In this document: positions 1 to 7,772 of the stretch, one piece after another
Numbering within the stretch: the stretch's first letter is position 1
Layout of the letters: each line of letters starts with the position of its first letter
NCBI GenBank assembly: GCA_025934545.1
Contig: JAICXV010000011.1
Span: 1-11,779, forward strand
DNA: 11,779 nt
DNA from: Verrucomicrobiia bacterium
GTDB lineage: Bacteria; Verrucomicrobiota; Verrucomicrobiia; Limisphaerales; Palsa-1400
Direction of reading: 5' to 3'
Position numbers and translations under genes: made by a program
Notes under the pieces: generated by a model
Told to the model about the DNA's origin: nothing
What the model saw: the letters and a program-made list of their open reading frames with translations, nothing else
Databases searched by the model: none

Positions 1-2177
1 ATCCTGAATTCGCCGAGAACGCCGTTGAACCAGCCGTTGTTCGGATAATCGTCGGTGTCCTGCCATTGCGGCGTGCCGTCGTGCGACCAGCAGCCCAGGC
101 TGAACCAGTTGAAATCGTTGGTGATTTTATAGAAGGACGAATTCATCAAATTCGACGCCACAAGGTTGCCGTCAAAATAAGCGAACAAATTTGTGCCAGT
201 GGAACTGCCGTTCCACGTCAGCGTATAAAAATGCCAATTCGTCGTGCTGCCATTGGCGGTCTGGTCGGGCCAACTGATCAGTGTCGTTGGGTTCGCTGCG
301 GCATCGGTTGAATACAGTCGCATGACGGTTTGGTTGTTATCGCCGCTGATAGGGCTGAACCCGCGACCGATGAAAAATGTTCCACCGCTCCAGGGAAAGC
401 CCTGGTAGCCGCCATCGAAAATTCTTTGCAAGCGCAACTGGTCGGCCCAGAGGACACCGTTACTCATCGTTTGGAAATATTGCGCCCAAAATGTAATCGA
501 ACCGTTGGTCAGATTTTGCAGGTTGCTCAAATTGGTCACGGCGACGTAATCGCCCCAACCGAGGTCCAGCCCTTGTTCGTAGTGGCCGGTGCGAACGGTA
601 TAGCGCGCGCCCATGCGCCCGTTATAATTCGTCTGATAAGGCCAATTCGTTGGCGACATCCGACCGCCTTGCGCGCCCGTGCCGGCCAAATTGGTGATGA
701 GACCCGCCGCAAAAGGAATAGCCGGGTTGAACTTCACGAGCAACGACGGATCGAATTCGTAAGGTCCAATATCAAAACCGTTACCGAACGGACGAGCATA
801 GTGGTCCATGTCGTAACCAACAACCGAGGAAACATTGGTCCCGTGATCAACGAGCGGAGAAGCTTGGGTCAAACGGAAATCGCCGATCGAGGGCGCGGAA
901 AACTTCGGATTGCCGCCATTGATGCCGTGCGCTTCGAACCCGTTGATTGTCCAATCGGCGCTGTTCTTCGGCGCGAATCCCGCTTCAGTCACTGCGAAAT
1001 TATAGTCGCCCACAAACCCCGCAGGCACACCGAGTTCGCTGGCGTCATACCAGCCGGCGGATCCATCGGAGGCGGAATTCGTGCCGCCGCAATCATAAAA
1101 GATGTTGTTGCAGATGGAGGAGTTTTTCGACTCACCCTTGACATTGTTCGGGCCGGCCATGAAGAGAAGTTTCAACGTGCCGTCCGTCATGCGGCATTTA
1201 TAGAAGAGATTGTTATAGATATGCGTGTTGGGAATGTCGATCGAGCCGTGGTGCTGCACGTTGTTGAAGATATTGTTGAACACGTAAAGGCCGCCGAGAT
1301 TGCCGAATGGATAGTTCGTGTCCGTGCGCAATTCCAATTGGAAGAACTGCGCTTCGCAATTGATGAGCGTGTTGTAACAGAAGAAGACGTTCGTGCACTG
1401 CATCACCGGGGAGTCGCTCCAGAACTGCAAAATATCCGTGTGGTCGGCGACAAGCGGATTCGCGGAAATGTTCGTGAAAATATTATTGGAGATAACAATC
1501 TGCGCGCCCCAGCAATGAATCGCATCATGAGTGTTGGCGAAATCAAAACGGTTATTGGCGACGATTGCATTGCTGACCATCAGGCTGACGATGTATTGCG
1601 ATGTGTTCGTGAAGACACAATTGACGAGCGTAAAGTTCTGCGCGCACGTCGCAGCGTTCGTGCACGGGTCCATATTGATCGCTTGAATGTTGTGACTCGT
1701 GGCGGGCTGGACGCCTACGAACCAGCAATTAGTGATCGTAAAACCGGAGCCCAACCCCGGACCGCTGGTCGCATGGTAAAATTGGAGCATGCCTTCCCAA
1801 TCGGGGTTCACGGCACCGTCCTGGAAAACAATGCCGTCCCACGTCACATATCCCGAACCGCCCTGGGAAAGTTTGAACCCGCCGATGTTCGTGACCATCA
1901 AAGGATGGACAGCGACAAATTTCGAGGGCGCGCCGGCGGAACCATTTTTGGTTGTCGGAATGCTGTTGCGTTCGGAGTAGACACCGTCATTGAGGATGAT
2001 CGTGTCACCCGGCGCCATCGTGGTAATGGCATGGGCGATGGTCAACCATGGTGTAGCTTGCGCGCCGGTGCTGCTGTCATTGCCAGTCGGCGACACATAA
2101 TACGTCGCTGCCTGAAGCGATACACCAAAGGTGCAAATGGCAAGAATTGCCGCGAGGCGGTGGTTCCATTTGGTCAT
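1..2177 (-). CDS. Secreted right-handed beta-helix protein with choice-of-anchor Q-like and LamG-like regions (partial, 3' end outside window)
   Basis: The frame is open for 725 codons from ATG at 2177 and runs off the window, so the C-terminus is missing. Residues 1-23 look like a signal peptide: basic MTKWNHR, hydrophobic core, LQA|A cleavage site. The mature start ATYYVSPTGND and PWLTI (43-47) match the opening of many exported parallel beta-helix proteins. Residues about 100-370 carry recurring NNIF-type coils. Residues 433-475 (DFRLTQASPLVDHG to DIGPYEFD) resemble the choice-of-anchor Q segment. From about 520 to the end the sequence looks like a LamG/concanavalin-A-like sandwich (GLDLGWGDYV, ITFWAQY, AYFDGNLVAS, final GEFR). 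An in-frame ATG at 2207 adds ten residues and is a possible alternative start; neither start has a clear Shine-Dalgarno. Such folds occur in polysaccharide lyases, epimerases and adhesins. No catalytic residues were identified, so enzyme or binding protein is undecided. It follows the polysaccharide operon on the same strand. Confidence 0.82.
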   Translation of the reverse strand, partial: MTKWNHRLAAILAICTFGVSLQAATYYVSPTGNDSSTGAQATPWLTIAHAITTMAPGDTIILNDGVYSERNSIPTTKNGSAGAPSKFVAVHPLMVTNIGGFKLSQGGSGYVTWDGIVFQDGAVNPDWEGMLQFYHATSGPGLGSGFTITNCWFVGVQPATSHNIQAINMDPCTNAATCAQNFTLVNCVFTNTSQYIVSLMVSNAIVANNRFDFANTHDAIHCWGAQIVISNNIFTNISANPLVADHTDILQFWSDSPVMQCTNVFFCYNTLINCEAQFFQLELRTDTNYPFGNLGGLYVFNNIFNNVQHHGSIDIPNTHIYNNLFYKCRMTDGTLKLLFMAGPNNVKGESKNSSICNNIFYDCGGTNSASDGSAGWYDASELGVPAGFVGDYNFAVTEAGFAPKNSADWTINGFEAHGINGGNPKFSAPSIGDFRLTQASPLVDHGTNVSSVVGYDMDHYARPFGNGFDIGPYEFDPSLLVKFNPAIPFAAGLITNLAGTGAQGGRMSPTNWPYQTNYNGRMGARYTVRTGHYEQGLDLGWGDYVAVTNLSNLQNLTNGSITFWAQYFQTMSNGVLWADQLRLQRIFDGGYQGFPWSGGTFFIGRGFSPISGDNNQTVMRLYSTDAAANPTTLISWPDQTANGSTTNWHFYTLTWNGSSTGTNLFAYFDGNLVASNLMNSSFYKITNDFNWFSLGCWSHDGTPQWQDTDDYPNNGWFNGVLGEFR
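1083..1745 (-). repeat. Degenerate beta-helix coil repeats (protein-level)
   Basis: Within the beta-helix protein, N-N-hydrophobic-F style coils recur at residues 208-211 (NNRF), 231-234 (NNIF), 269-272 (NTLI), 301-304 (NNIF), 322-325 (NNLF) and 357-360 (NNIF), with spacings of 21 to 38 residues. Many are preceded or followed by cysteine (NCWF, NCVF, FCYN, INCE, YKC, YDC). This fits stacked rungs with Asn, and perhaps Cys, ladders of a right-handed parallel beta-helix, with variable loop insertions. The repeat is not conserved at DNA level. Boundaries are approximate. Confidence 0.55.
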
Positions 2178-2446
2178 TATTGACACAATAGAATAGGAAG
2201 TTTTCATCGTCCACAGGGAAGTGGCGCGCAAAAGCACATCAGGGGGAATGGCTTTCAAGGCGTCCTGAGTTCTAGACCACATCTGACAAGCCGTTCTGGC
2301 GCAGGAGCTTTTCAAGCGTTTCAACCCGCTCTGCCAATTCTCAAATTTGCCCGTTCTTTTCATCCGGCTTGTCGTTCCACGTCGGGATAGTAGCAAACGG
2401 CACGCCACCTTCATCTACATTTGTTATATATTTGTCAGACCCAGCA
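2178..2446. other. Intergenic region between methyltransferase and beta-helix genes
   Basis: This is the only gap longer than 20 bases in the window. Apart from the candidate promoter and the stop-interrupted frame listed separately, nothing firm is seen. No hairpin followed by a T-run marks the end of the upstream operon on the minus strand, so read-through into the beta-helix gene is possible. The beta-helix frame itself is open up to an ATG near 2414, but the added stretch is Arg/Ser/Cys-rich and lacks protein-like character. Confidence 0.6.
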
Positions 2447-2451
2447 TCACA
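2272..2451 (-). pseudogene. Possible remnant of a gene 3' end, interrupted by TGA
   Basis: Beginning at the methyltransferase stop but in another frame, about 36 codons read as plausible protein (for example YITNVDEGGVPFATIPTW, then NDKPDEKNGQI), followed by TGA at 2341-2343. The same frame continues as ELAERVETLEKLLRQNGL, then SDVV and TAG at 2272-2274. The second piece has heptad spacing of leucine and valine typical of a C-terminal coiled coil, which is unusual for chance non-coding DNA. No start codon with a ribosome site leads into it, so it looks like the decayed tail of a lost gene, or a chance frame. The family is not recognised. Confidence 0.35.
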
Positions 2452-2452
2452 A
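2423..2452 (-). promoter_or_regulatory. Candidate sigma70-like promoter for the beta-helix gene
   Basis: On the minus strand, TTGTGA (2452-2447, overlapping the methyltransferase stop codon) and TATAAC (2428-2423) are separated by 18 bases. The -10 box matches the TATAAT consensus at five of six positions and the -35 box at four of six. It lies in an AT-rich patch of the longest gap in the window and points at the beta-helix gene, leaving a leader of roughly 210-240 bases. The call rests on consensus similarity alone. Confidence 0.28.
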
Positions 2453-3052
2453 GGTTTGCCAAAACGATACCGGATAACCGAAACCCGGAAAATCCGAGGC
2501 CGGCCATTCGCTCGATTTGCGTAGCCAACCGCTCTCTTCAAAAACATTCGCATGCACCGGGTTTGCATACACGATGCGCAATTTGCGGGGCGCACGAGCA
2601 ACCGATTCGCGCAAGCGCGCGGTCATAACGCGGGTGATGCGTTCATTGAATGGATTATAAAGATAGACGATGGTCGCGCCGTCGTACGAATAAGTTTCGG
2701 CTGATGTGCAAACCAGATCAACCGGTGTGCACGCACCACGCAAGCACTCCACATTTCGACCCGCAACTTTCAACAACTGATCGTTTTGTTCGATTCCAAC
2801 GACGCGCTTCATCGGCAGACGTGACGCACAACACAGCACGCGTCCTTTTCCACAACCGACATCAAGAAACACGTCGTCTTTCGTTGGTTTCAGAACTTCG
2901 AACATCCGAGTGATCATGACGTAGGGCAGCGGAGTGTAATGAATGCCTTCGTCGGTCAACGCTTCCACGCGATCGGTCGTGTGAATGTTAAGCCAGCGTT
3001 CGGTCAAAATGCTGCTCACCTTTTGCCAGGCGACGTTAATTTGTGTCGTCAT
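2447..3052 (-). CDS. Class I SAM-dependent methyltransferase
   Basis: A 201-residue protein, small for the family but containing the core Rossmann features. Motif I is VFLDVGCGKGR (61-71), the SAM-binding glycine loop. Glu88 in VVGIEQN is placed to bind the ribose hydroxyls. YLYNPF (130-135) sits at the usual motif IV position on strand 4. The family transfers a methyl group from S-adenosylmethionine; the substrate cannot be read from sequence. Its place as last gene of the polysaccharide run suggests methylation of a sugar or lipid-linked intermediate. The ATG at 3052 was chosen because it lies two bases after the acyltransferase stop; the frame stays open further upstream, but that stretch is Trp/Cys-rich and reads over the acyltransferase gene. 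There is no signal peptide, so it should be cytoplasmic. Confidence 0.85.
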   Translation of the reverse strand: MTTQINVAWQKVSSILTERWLNIHTTDRVEALTDEGIHYTPLPYVMITRMFEVLKPTKDDVFLDVGCGKGRVLCCASRLPMKRVVGIEQNDQLLKVAGRNVECLRGACTPVDLVCTSAETYSYDGATIVYLYNPFNERITRVMTARLRESVARAPRKLRIVYANPVHANVFEESGWLRKSSEWPASDFPGFGYPVSFWQTL

Positions 3053-3054
3053 CG

Positions 3055-3729
3055 TTAGAAAGTTTTGATGACTTGCGCCGGGTTGGCACCAGCCAAACAC
3101 ATTGGCGGAACGTCTCTGGTAACAATGGAACCAGCAGCAATGACGCTGCCACGACCAATTCGCACGCCAGGTAAAATCAAACAGCCCGCTCCAATCCAAA
3201 CGCAGTCTTCGATGATGACGGGCTTGGTTTTTCCTTTTGTATTTAATCGGTTCTCGACGTTCTCAAATGACAGATCGTGACCGCTGCAGTCGAAGATTTG
3301 CGTGTTGGCCGCAATCAAACATTTCTTGCCGATTTCAATTCGCTCACAGGCGTGCAAACAGGTCCCATGGATTCGCGTATCCTCGCCGATCACGATTTCT
3401 GTCCCCTGCCCTTCGGCATAAAGTTTCACGCTAGAATGCATGTTGATGTGATAGCCGCGGTTGGAGGAATTGAGCGTTACGTTCGCACCGATGCGAACAA
3501 TTGCACCGCGATCGATTTCAATATGCGGCCAGCCTTTTACAATCACGCGACCCTCGATTTCAATCCCACGGCGCATACCGAGCAAGGTGGGATAAACGAG
3601 CTTGTGAAAAACGCGACGAATGAGATGCGAAGGGCTGTAGCTGCCAGAACCAGTCGGCTCATTCTGCTCTGTCACCAAGGTCCGCCGTGTCACTTCGGCT
3701 GCTACGGGCGATGTGTCTTGCACGTTCAT
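3055..3729 (-). CDS. Left-handed beta-helix (hexapeptide repeat) acyltransferase
   Basis: A 224-residue protein of the WcaF/Maa-like O-acetyltransferase type. A polar N-terminus (1-35) precedes hexapeptide turns from about residue 60, clearest at 110-148 (IVIGEDTRI, IEIGKKCLI) and 171-205 (VIIEDCVWIGAGCLILPGV, IGRGSVIAAGSIVTRDVP). It ends in the family's usual G-x-PAQVIK tail. His151 in SGHDL lies where the catalytic histidine of related enzymes often falls; this is inferred by position. The family uses acetyl-CoA or another acyl-CoA and acts in the cytoplasm as a trimer. In this locus it probably O-acetylates a sugar of the repeat unit. The ATG at 3729 shares its A with the TGA of the polymerase gene (TGATG), implying translational coupling; a weak GGAAG lies ten bases upstream. 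A TTG one codon earlier is less likely. Confidence 0.9.
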   Translation of the reverse strand: MNVQDTSPVAAEVTRRTLVTEQNEPTGSGSYSPSHLIRRVFHKLVYPTLLGMRRGIEIEGRVIVKGWPHIEIDRGAIVRIGANVTLNSSNRGYHINMHSSVKLYAEGQGTEIVIGEDTRIHGTCLHACERIEIGKKCLIAANTQIFDCSGHDLSFENVENRLNTKGKTKPVIIEDCVWIGAGCLILPGVRIGRGSVIAAGSIVTRDVPPMCLAGANPAQVIKTF

Positions 3730-5120
3730 CAACCAATCACTTCCGCGCGCAACGGTTCGCGCACAGGTTCATTTTCAATAAATTCTTCGGCCGACTTTGG
3801 TTCATCGTAATAACCGGCGAGGACAAATGTCGATGCTACGACGGACCAAAGGAAGTAATCGAGCTGGCGGGCGAAGATGTAAACATTGCTCATCATGAAA
3901 ACGAGCGCGCTGACCGCGCCAACCAGAGCTGCGAGCGCGTCGCGATTGTCCGTGGAATTCTTTGCCAGTTTGAATAGCCGCCACCACATCCCGACAAAAA
4001 GATTAAGCGATGCGATCGCGCCGATGACGCCGCACCGAAACAGGTCATAGGCAAATTGATTGTCCCAGCTTTCAATCTTCATATCGCGGCTGCGATAAGA
4101 CAGGCTCCATTCCAAATCAACTCCGCGACCAGACCCGGGGCCATAACCGAGCAAAAACCGGTGCGGGCTCAATGTGACCTGGTTCCAGGCAATACGCCAC
4201 AGTTCCAATCGATATTGGAACGTGCCGCCTTTAAACGAATCGGTGTCCATCGTGTCTTCGGCTTTGCTCGAGAGCGAATCGAGCACGCCCGGTTTAATCA
4301 CCACCGTCAGCGCAGCCAGAATCGGAATGATCAATAGGCGTTTCCGCAGTTTCGTTGAACCGAGCCATGCCATCACGCAAAGCGAACCAATGCACGCCAG
4401 CCATGGACCGCGACTTTGCGCAAAGAAGCAGGTGCTCAGGCAGAGAATGACCGTGATCCATAGCATTTTTTTTCCGGGAAAACCTTTCAGGTTCAACGCG
4501 AGCAATGCCAGGCCAACGGAAAATCCCATCGCCATCCCGGTCCCTAACAAGATGCGATGCTGATAGGTCGACAGAACATCATGGCCGGTGCCGTCTTCTC
4601 GCGCGTATCCCGGAATGAACGCATCGACCGGGTTGAAGCCTTTGTAATGTTCGATTACTCCAAAGAATGCGACGATTGTTATCGCAAGAGCCGCCGCGCG
4701 CAGAACACGAATCGCGTCTTCCCGTTTCCGTAGCGTGGTCGAAACGATCACAAAAAACACGCCAACCTCGGCGATGAAATCGAGATAAGCTTTGAGGCTG
4801 TCGCCAAAATCAATGCTGGTTCCCAACAGTGACGCAGCGCTCACGATTGCCCAGAATCCAAACGAGCGCACGAGCGGCGTTTCGCGAAGGCGCGCGCGAT
4901 ATTCGGGCTTTCGTATCCAGAAAATAAAAAGCGTGACGAGGATCAGTCGATGGATGGTCAGTTCGGGAAGAACGCCATTGGTCTGGATTCGCAGAAAGGT
5001 CGTCATCCATACGCACCAGAACACCGCATGGGCCAACCCTTTCTCGAAGTTGCGCGAAAGCACAACAGCGAGATAGAAAACCAGTCCCAGAATAACCCCA
5101 ATTTCAAGAAGTTCTGCCAC
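3729..5120 (-). CDS. O-antigen ligase/polymerase family (Wzy/WaaL-like) membrane protein
   Basis: A 463-residue polytopic inner-membrane protein with about ten or more hydrophobic segments, including residues 5-21, 57-69, 87-100, 117-128, 142-156, 192-210, 218-232, 262-275, 364-378 and 396-412. It carries O-antigen ligase-type marks: AQSRGPWLA (234-242), RLELWRIAW (304-312), GYGPGSG (325-331) and a large loop between about 276 and 360 ending in DNQFAYDLFRCG. Family members either polymerise undecaprenyl-linked repeat units (Wzy) or transfer glycan to a lipid acceptor (WaaL); sequence alone does not separate these. Lying next to a flippase favours a polymerase. It starts with GTG at 5120, three bases after the flippase stop, and no in-frame ATG is near. 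The C-terminal 25 residues are acidic and presumably cytoplasmic. Confidence 0.87.
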   Translation of the reverse strand: MAELLEIGVILGLVFYLAVVLSRNFEKGLAHAVFWCVWMTTFLRIQTNGVLPELTIHRLILVTLFIFWIRKPEYRARLRETPLVRSFGFWAIVSAASLLGTSIDFGDSLKAYLDFIAEVGVFFVIVSTTLRKREDAIRVLRAAALAITIVAFFGVIEHYKGFNPVDAFIPGYAREDGTGHDVLSTYQHRILLGTGMAMGFSVGLALLALNLKGFPGKKMLWITVILCLSTCFFAQSRGPWLACIGSLCVMAWLGSTKLRKRLLIIPILAALTVVIKPGVLDSLSSKAEDTMDTDSFKGGTFQYRLELWRIAWNQVTLSPHRFLLGYGPGSGRGVDLEWSLSYRSRDMKIESWDNQFAYDLFRCGVIGAIASLNLFVGMWWRLFKLAKNSTDNRDALAALVGAVSALVFMMSNVYIFARQLDYFLWSVVASTFVLAGYYDEPKSAEEFIENEPVREPLRAEVIG

Positions 5121-5123
5121 GAA

Positions 5124-6650
5124 TCAATCTTCTATCGCCAGCGCCACGGCGGGCGGAATAACCGGTCGGCGATGCGCGACGCGATTTTGAAATGGCCAGA
5201 AATATTTGCGGGCCGGTTCGTGCCGGAAAATGATGACGCCTAATATGGCGTAAAAAACTGCGGTCAGTCCCACTGTCCACACCACCGGCACCCATTTCGC
5301 CGGCTCATGCAACACGAGCTTGAACACCAACCAGCTCACAACCGGAGGAATCGAAAGAAGCGCGCTGCGCATGAACACCGCAATGTAATCACTCGCGCGC
5401 AGTCCCGTCAGTGTCCGCAATGCGCGGAGTTGCAGGCCATAGGCCAGGCACATAGCGAGCAAAGGCGTCGCCGCCGCGCCAATGATGTCGTATTGTTTGA
5501 TGGCCGGATAAGCGATGCAGACCATCAATAGCGCGCGGACGAGCGAGAACTGTCTCAGCAATGCGGGCTGGCCGCGGGCAACGAACAATGAAGCAATTGG
5601 AATGTTGCAGGTCAGCATCATTTCGTTGGCGAATAATAATGAAAGCGCCACAGACCCTTTCGCATAAGCCGGACCGTAAACCAGCGTGAGGATTTCTTCC
5701 CCGAACAACGCTGTGGCAACCAGTGCCGGACCAGCGACGAACGTGATGACCGACGTCACCCTAAGCAGATTGTGATTCAGTCGTTGATCCTGCTGTTGCA
5801 TTTGCGAGAAGGACGGCAACAACAGGTCGACTAGCATTTGCCCGAACATCCCCGGTATACGCGCCAGCGACAGCGTCAACGCAAACAATCCCAGAAATTC
5901 TTTGGAACATAGTTTGCCGGTTACAAACGTGCTGCCTTCCGTATAAATCAGCATCAACACCGGCATGCCGATCATTCCTCGAGAGAAGGCGAAGAGAGAA
6001 TCGATATCGCGCTTCTCGAATCTGATCGTCGGCAGAAACGGACAAACGATGTAGGATAACAAACAGCGCGCCGCGTTTTCCGCAACGTATCCCAACGCGA
6101 GCGCCCAGACGCTTTTCAAATACAACGCCAGCACGATCGTCGTCGTCACTCCGAGAATCCCGCCGCCCTGCTGAACGATAACCCATTTGCGATAGTCCAT
6201 CTGTTTGATCGCGACGTAGGCGCGTGGGCTGATGGAGCCCTGGAAAAGAACGCTGAAAAATGCGACGCGGATGAGATCGACGAGGTTAGGCGATTCGTAG
6301 AACTCGGCGATCCACGGCGCTAAAAAATACGCGCCGGTCAACAGCAACAACGCCCGGCCCATCGCCAGAAACCAAACGCCGTTCAGGAATGTTTTTTCCG
6401 TTCCGCGCGGATTCTGGACGACTGATTCTTTAATCCACAGACCGGTCAAAACCTGAAATAACGAACAGACCGAGAGCACGATCGCCATCAATCCGAACGC
6501 TTCTTTGGCGAGGATTCGCGCCAGGATCATATTGCGCGCGAATCGCAAACCATATTCTCCCGCGCTGCCGGCGCCAAGCCATGCGCCGCCGCGGACGACC
6601 TTGGCCGTCACGGTGCTGCCCTTTAAATACTTTTCAAAAAACAACTTCAT
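5124..6650 (-). CDS. Polysaccharide (lipid-linked oligosaccharide) flippase, Wzx/MOP superfamily
   Basis: A 508-residue integral membrane protein of the length and pattern of MOP-superfamily polysaccharide transporters (PST branch, WzxC-like). Hydrophobic helices span nearly the whole protein. N-terminal ARILAKEAFGLMAI (44-57) matches the family's helix 1-2 junction, and EFLGLFALTLSLARIPGMF (251-269) with LLPSFSQMQ (277-285) matches the helix 7 region. The family moves undecaprenyl-pyrophosphate-linked repeat units from the inner to the outer face of the cytoplasmic membrane. The gene precedes the polymerase by three bases, the classic Wzx-Wzy pairing. The ATG at 6650 is 17 bases after the preceding stop, with only a weak GGA upstream. 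The C-terminal 30 residues (RHEPARKYFWPFQNR onward) are basic and probably cytoplasmic. Confidence 0.92.
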   Translation of the reverse strand: MKLFFEKYLKGSTVTAKVVRGGAWLGAGSAGEYGLRFARNMILARILAKEAFGLMAIVLSVCSLFQVLTGLWIKESVVQNPRGTEKTFLNGVWFLAMGRALLLLTGAYFLAPWIAEFYESPNLVDLIRVAFFSVLFQGSISPRAYVAIKQMDYRKWVIVQQGGGILGVTTTIVLALYLKSVWALALGYVAENAARCLLSYIVCPFLPTIRFEKRDIDSLFAFSRGMIGMPVLMLIYTEGSTFVTGKLCSKEFLGLFALTLSLARIPGMFGQMLVDLLLPSFSQMQQQDQRLNHNLLRVTSVITFVAGPALVATALFGEEILTLVYGPAYAKGSVALSLLFANEMMLTCNIPIASLFVARGQPALLRQFSLVRALLMVCIAYPAIKQYDIIGAAATPLLAMCLAYGLQLRALRTLTGLRASDYIAVFMRSALLSIPPVVSWLVFKLVLHEPAKWVPVVWTVGLTAVFYAILGVIIFRHEPARKYFWPFQNRVAHRRPVIPPAVALAIED

Positions 6651-6667
6651 ACTGAACTACTGTCCGC

Positions 6668-7768
6668 TCAGACGCGCGCGGCAAAGCGGCGCTTCAATTC
6701 TTTCATCGGCTCGCGGACGAAGCCGGTGATCGATTCAAGTTTTCGTTCGCGCTGAAGCTCTTTCAGGCGCGTGGAATAGTAATGTTTGGAAAATTCGACG
6801 TAATCTCCGGTCATGCGACTCGGCGCCAATTGTTGCAGCTTTTCCGCGAGCGTTTGCTGGCCCGCCGCGTCGTGTGGTTCGAGGACGAATTCCGAGTTCA
6901 TCACCCCGCCAAATGTTTCGGATGTCTTTTCCCCGTCCGCTGCGATGATGGACTTCATAACGACAAATTCCCGGCTCTCGTCTTTGGGCCGGATCAACTC
7001 ACCGTCAGCGCGCCTAAACGGCGGGACGAAGAAATGACCGAGGCTATACATCGTTAGACAACCGCTGCGTTCCTCGACTCCCTGCAATACATGCGGATGG
7101 TGGCCCATCAAATAATCCGCTCCAGCTTTGGCGAACCGTTCCGCGATCGCCACTTGCCCGGCGGTTGGATACTGAAAAAATTCGATGCCCCAATGCGCGC
7201 TGACAACGACGATGTCGCACTTTTGTTTTAAATTCGTGATCGCCTGCCCGATCTTCTCAACCTCATTGAGATTTGCACAACCGGCGTCTCCATTCCTGGC
7301 AATGACTGCGCTGACATCGGAATCATCACTGGTAAAAGCAAGGCAACCGATGCGCTTGCCTTTGCATTCAATAATCACCGGCTGCTCAGCCTCCGTCGAA
7401 TTGCCGCCCGCGCCAACGCAACGGATCCCTGCGCTTTCCAAAACTTGCCGCGTTTGCATCAGTCCCGTGGCTCCCAAATCCATGATGTGATTGTTGGCTA
7501 AAACACAAACGCATGCGCGCGCGCGCTTTAACAAATCTATAATTTGAGGATGATTCGCCAATCGGGCGTTGCGGCCGGAAGCGTTAGTCAATGCCGTTTC
7601 TGAAATTGGCCCCTCGAGGTTAACAAACAGGATGTCGGCCTCTTCGATTTGTGCCAAAACATTTTTGAACGGTGCGAGCAAGTCTTCACCGTGCGCGTGC
7701 GCATAACCCGGCCACTCGCCTCCAAGCAAGAGGTCGCCAACAAACGCCAATTTTACGGGTGCGGACAT
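6668..7768 (-). CDS. CapA-like (PGA_cap) metallophosphoesterase-fold protein
   Basis: A 366-residue protein with the family's ordered motifs: FVGDLLLGG (9-17), FVNLEGPIS (48-56), LANNHIMDLG (90-99), SAHWGIEF (190-197), GHHPHVLQG (222-230) and YSLGHFF (241-247). These match the CapA/PgsA domain, which resembles calcineurin-like phosphoesterases, with Asp, Asn and His at metal-ligand-like positions. CapA proteins take part in poly-gamma-glutamate capsule production, but PgsB and PgsC are absent here, so a role in polysaccharide assembly or modification is more likely; the reaction is unknown. Unlike classic CapA there is no N-terminal membrane anchor. The ATG at 7768 was preferred because the domain begins at once and it lies four bases after the glycosyltransferase stop; a GTG at 7807 would add 13 residues and overlap that gene. 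The C-terminal 50 residues are Lys/Arg-rich. Confidence 0.88.
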   Translation of the reverse strand: MSAPVKLAFVGDLLLGGEWPGYAHAHGEDLLAPFKNVLAQIEEADILFVNLEGPISETALTNASGRNARLANHPQIIDLLKRARACVCVLANNHIMDLGATGLMQTRQVLESAGIRCVGAGGNSTEAEQPVIIECKGKRIGCLAFTSDDSDVSAVIARNGDAGCANLNEVEKIGQAITNLKQKCDIVVVSAHWGIEFFQYPTAGQVAIAERFAKAGADYLMGHHPHVLQGVEERSGCLTMYSLGHFFVPPFRRADGELIRPKDESREFVVMKSIIAADGEKTSETFGGVMNSEFVLEPHDAAGQQTLAEKLQQLAPSRMTGDYVEFSKHYYSTRLKELQRERKLESITGFVREPMKELKRRFAARV

Positions 7769-7772
7769 TGTC

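Noticed and set aside
330..2183. A 617-codon open frame on the plus strand.
   Set aside because: It lies wholly antisense to the beta-helix gene in codon-aligned register. It stays open because the sense gene avoids TTA, CTA and TCA codons there. Its product has no domain, signal or motif, whereas the minus strand shows a signal peptide and beta-helix repeats.
2285..2373. Inverted repeat GACAAGCCG / CGGCTTGTC (2285-2293 and 2365-2373) as a terminator or operator.
   Set aside because: The arms are nine bases with a loop of about 70 bases and no T-run; this is within chance expectation for a gap of this size.
2178..2414. Extended start of the beta-helix protein at an ATG near 2414.
   Set aside because: The frame is open, but the added segment is Arg/Ser/Cys-rich and would place the signal peptide about 80 residues inside the protein.
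3053..3199. N-terminal extension of the methyltransferase by 49 residues.
   Set aside because: The added stretch is Trp/Cys-rich, reads through the acyltransferase coding region and has no methyltransferase feature; ATG at 3052 fits the operon spacing.
3277..3810. A 177-codon open frame on the plus strand.
   Set aside because: It is antisense to the acyltransferase, whose hexapeptide motifs are unmistakable, and has no recognisable protein features.
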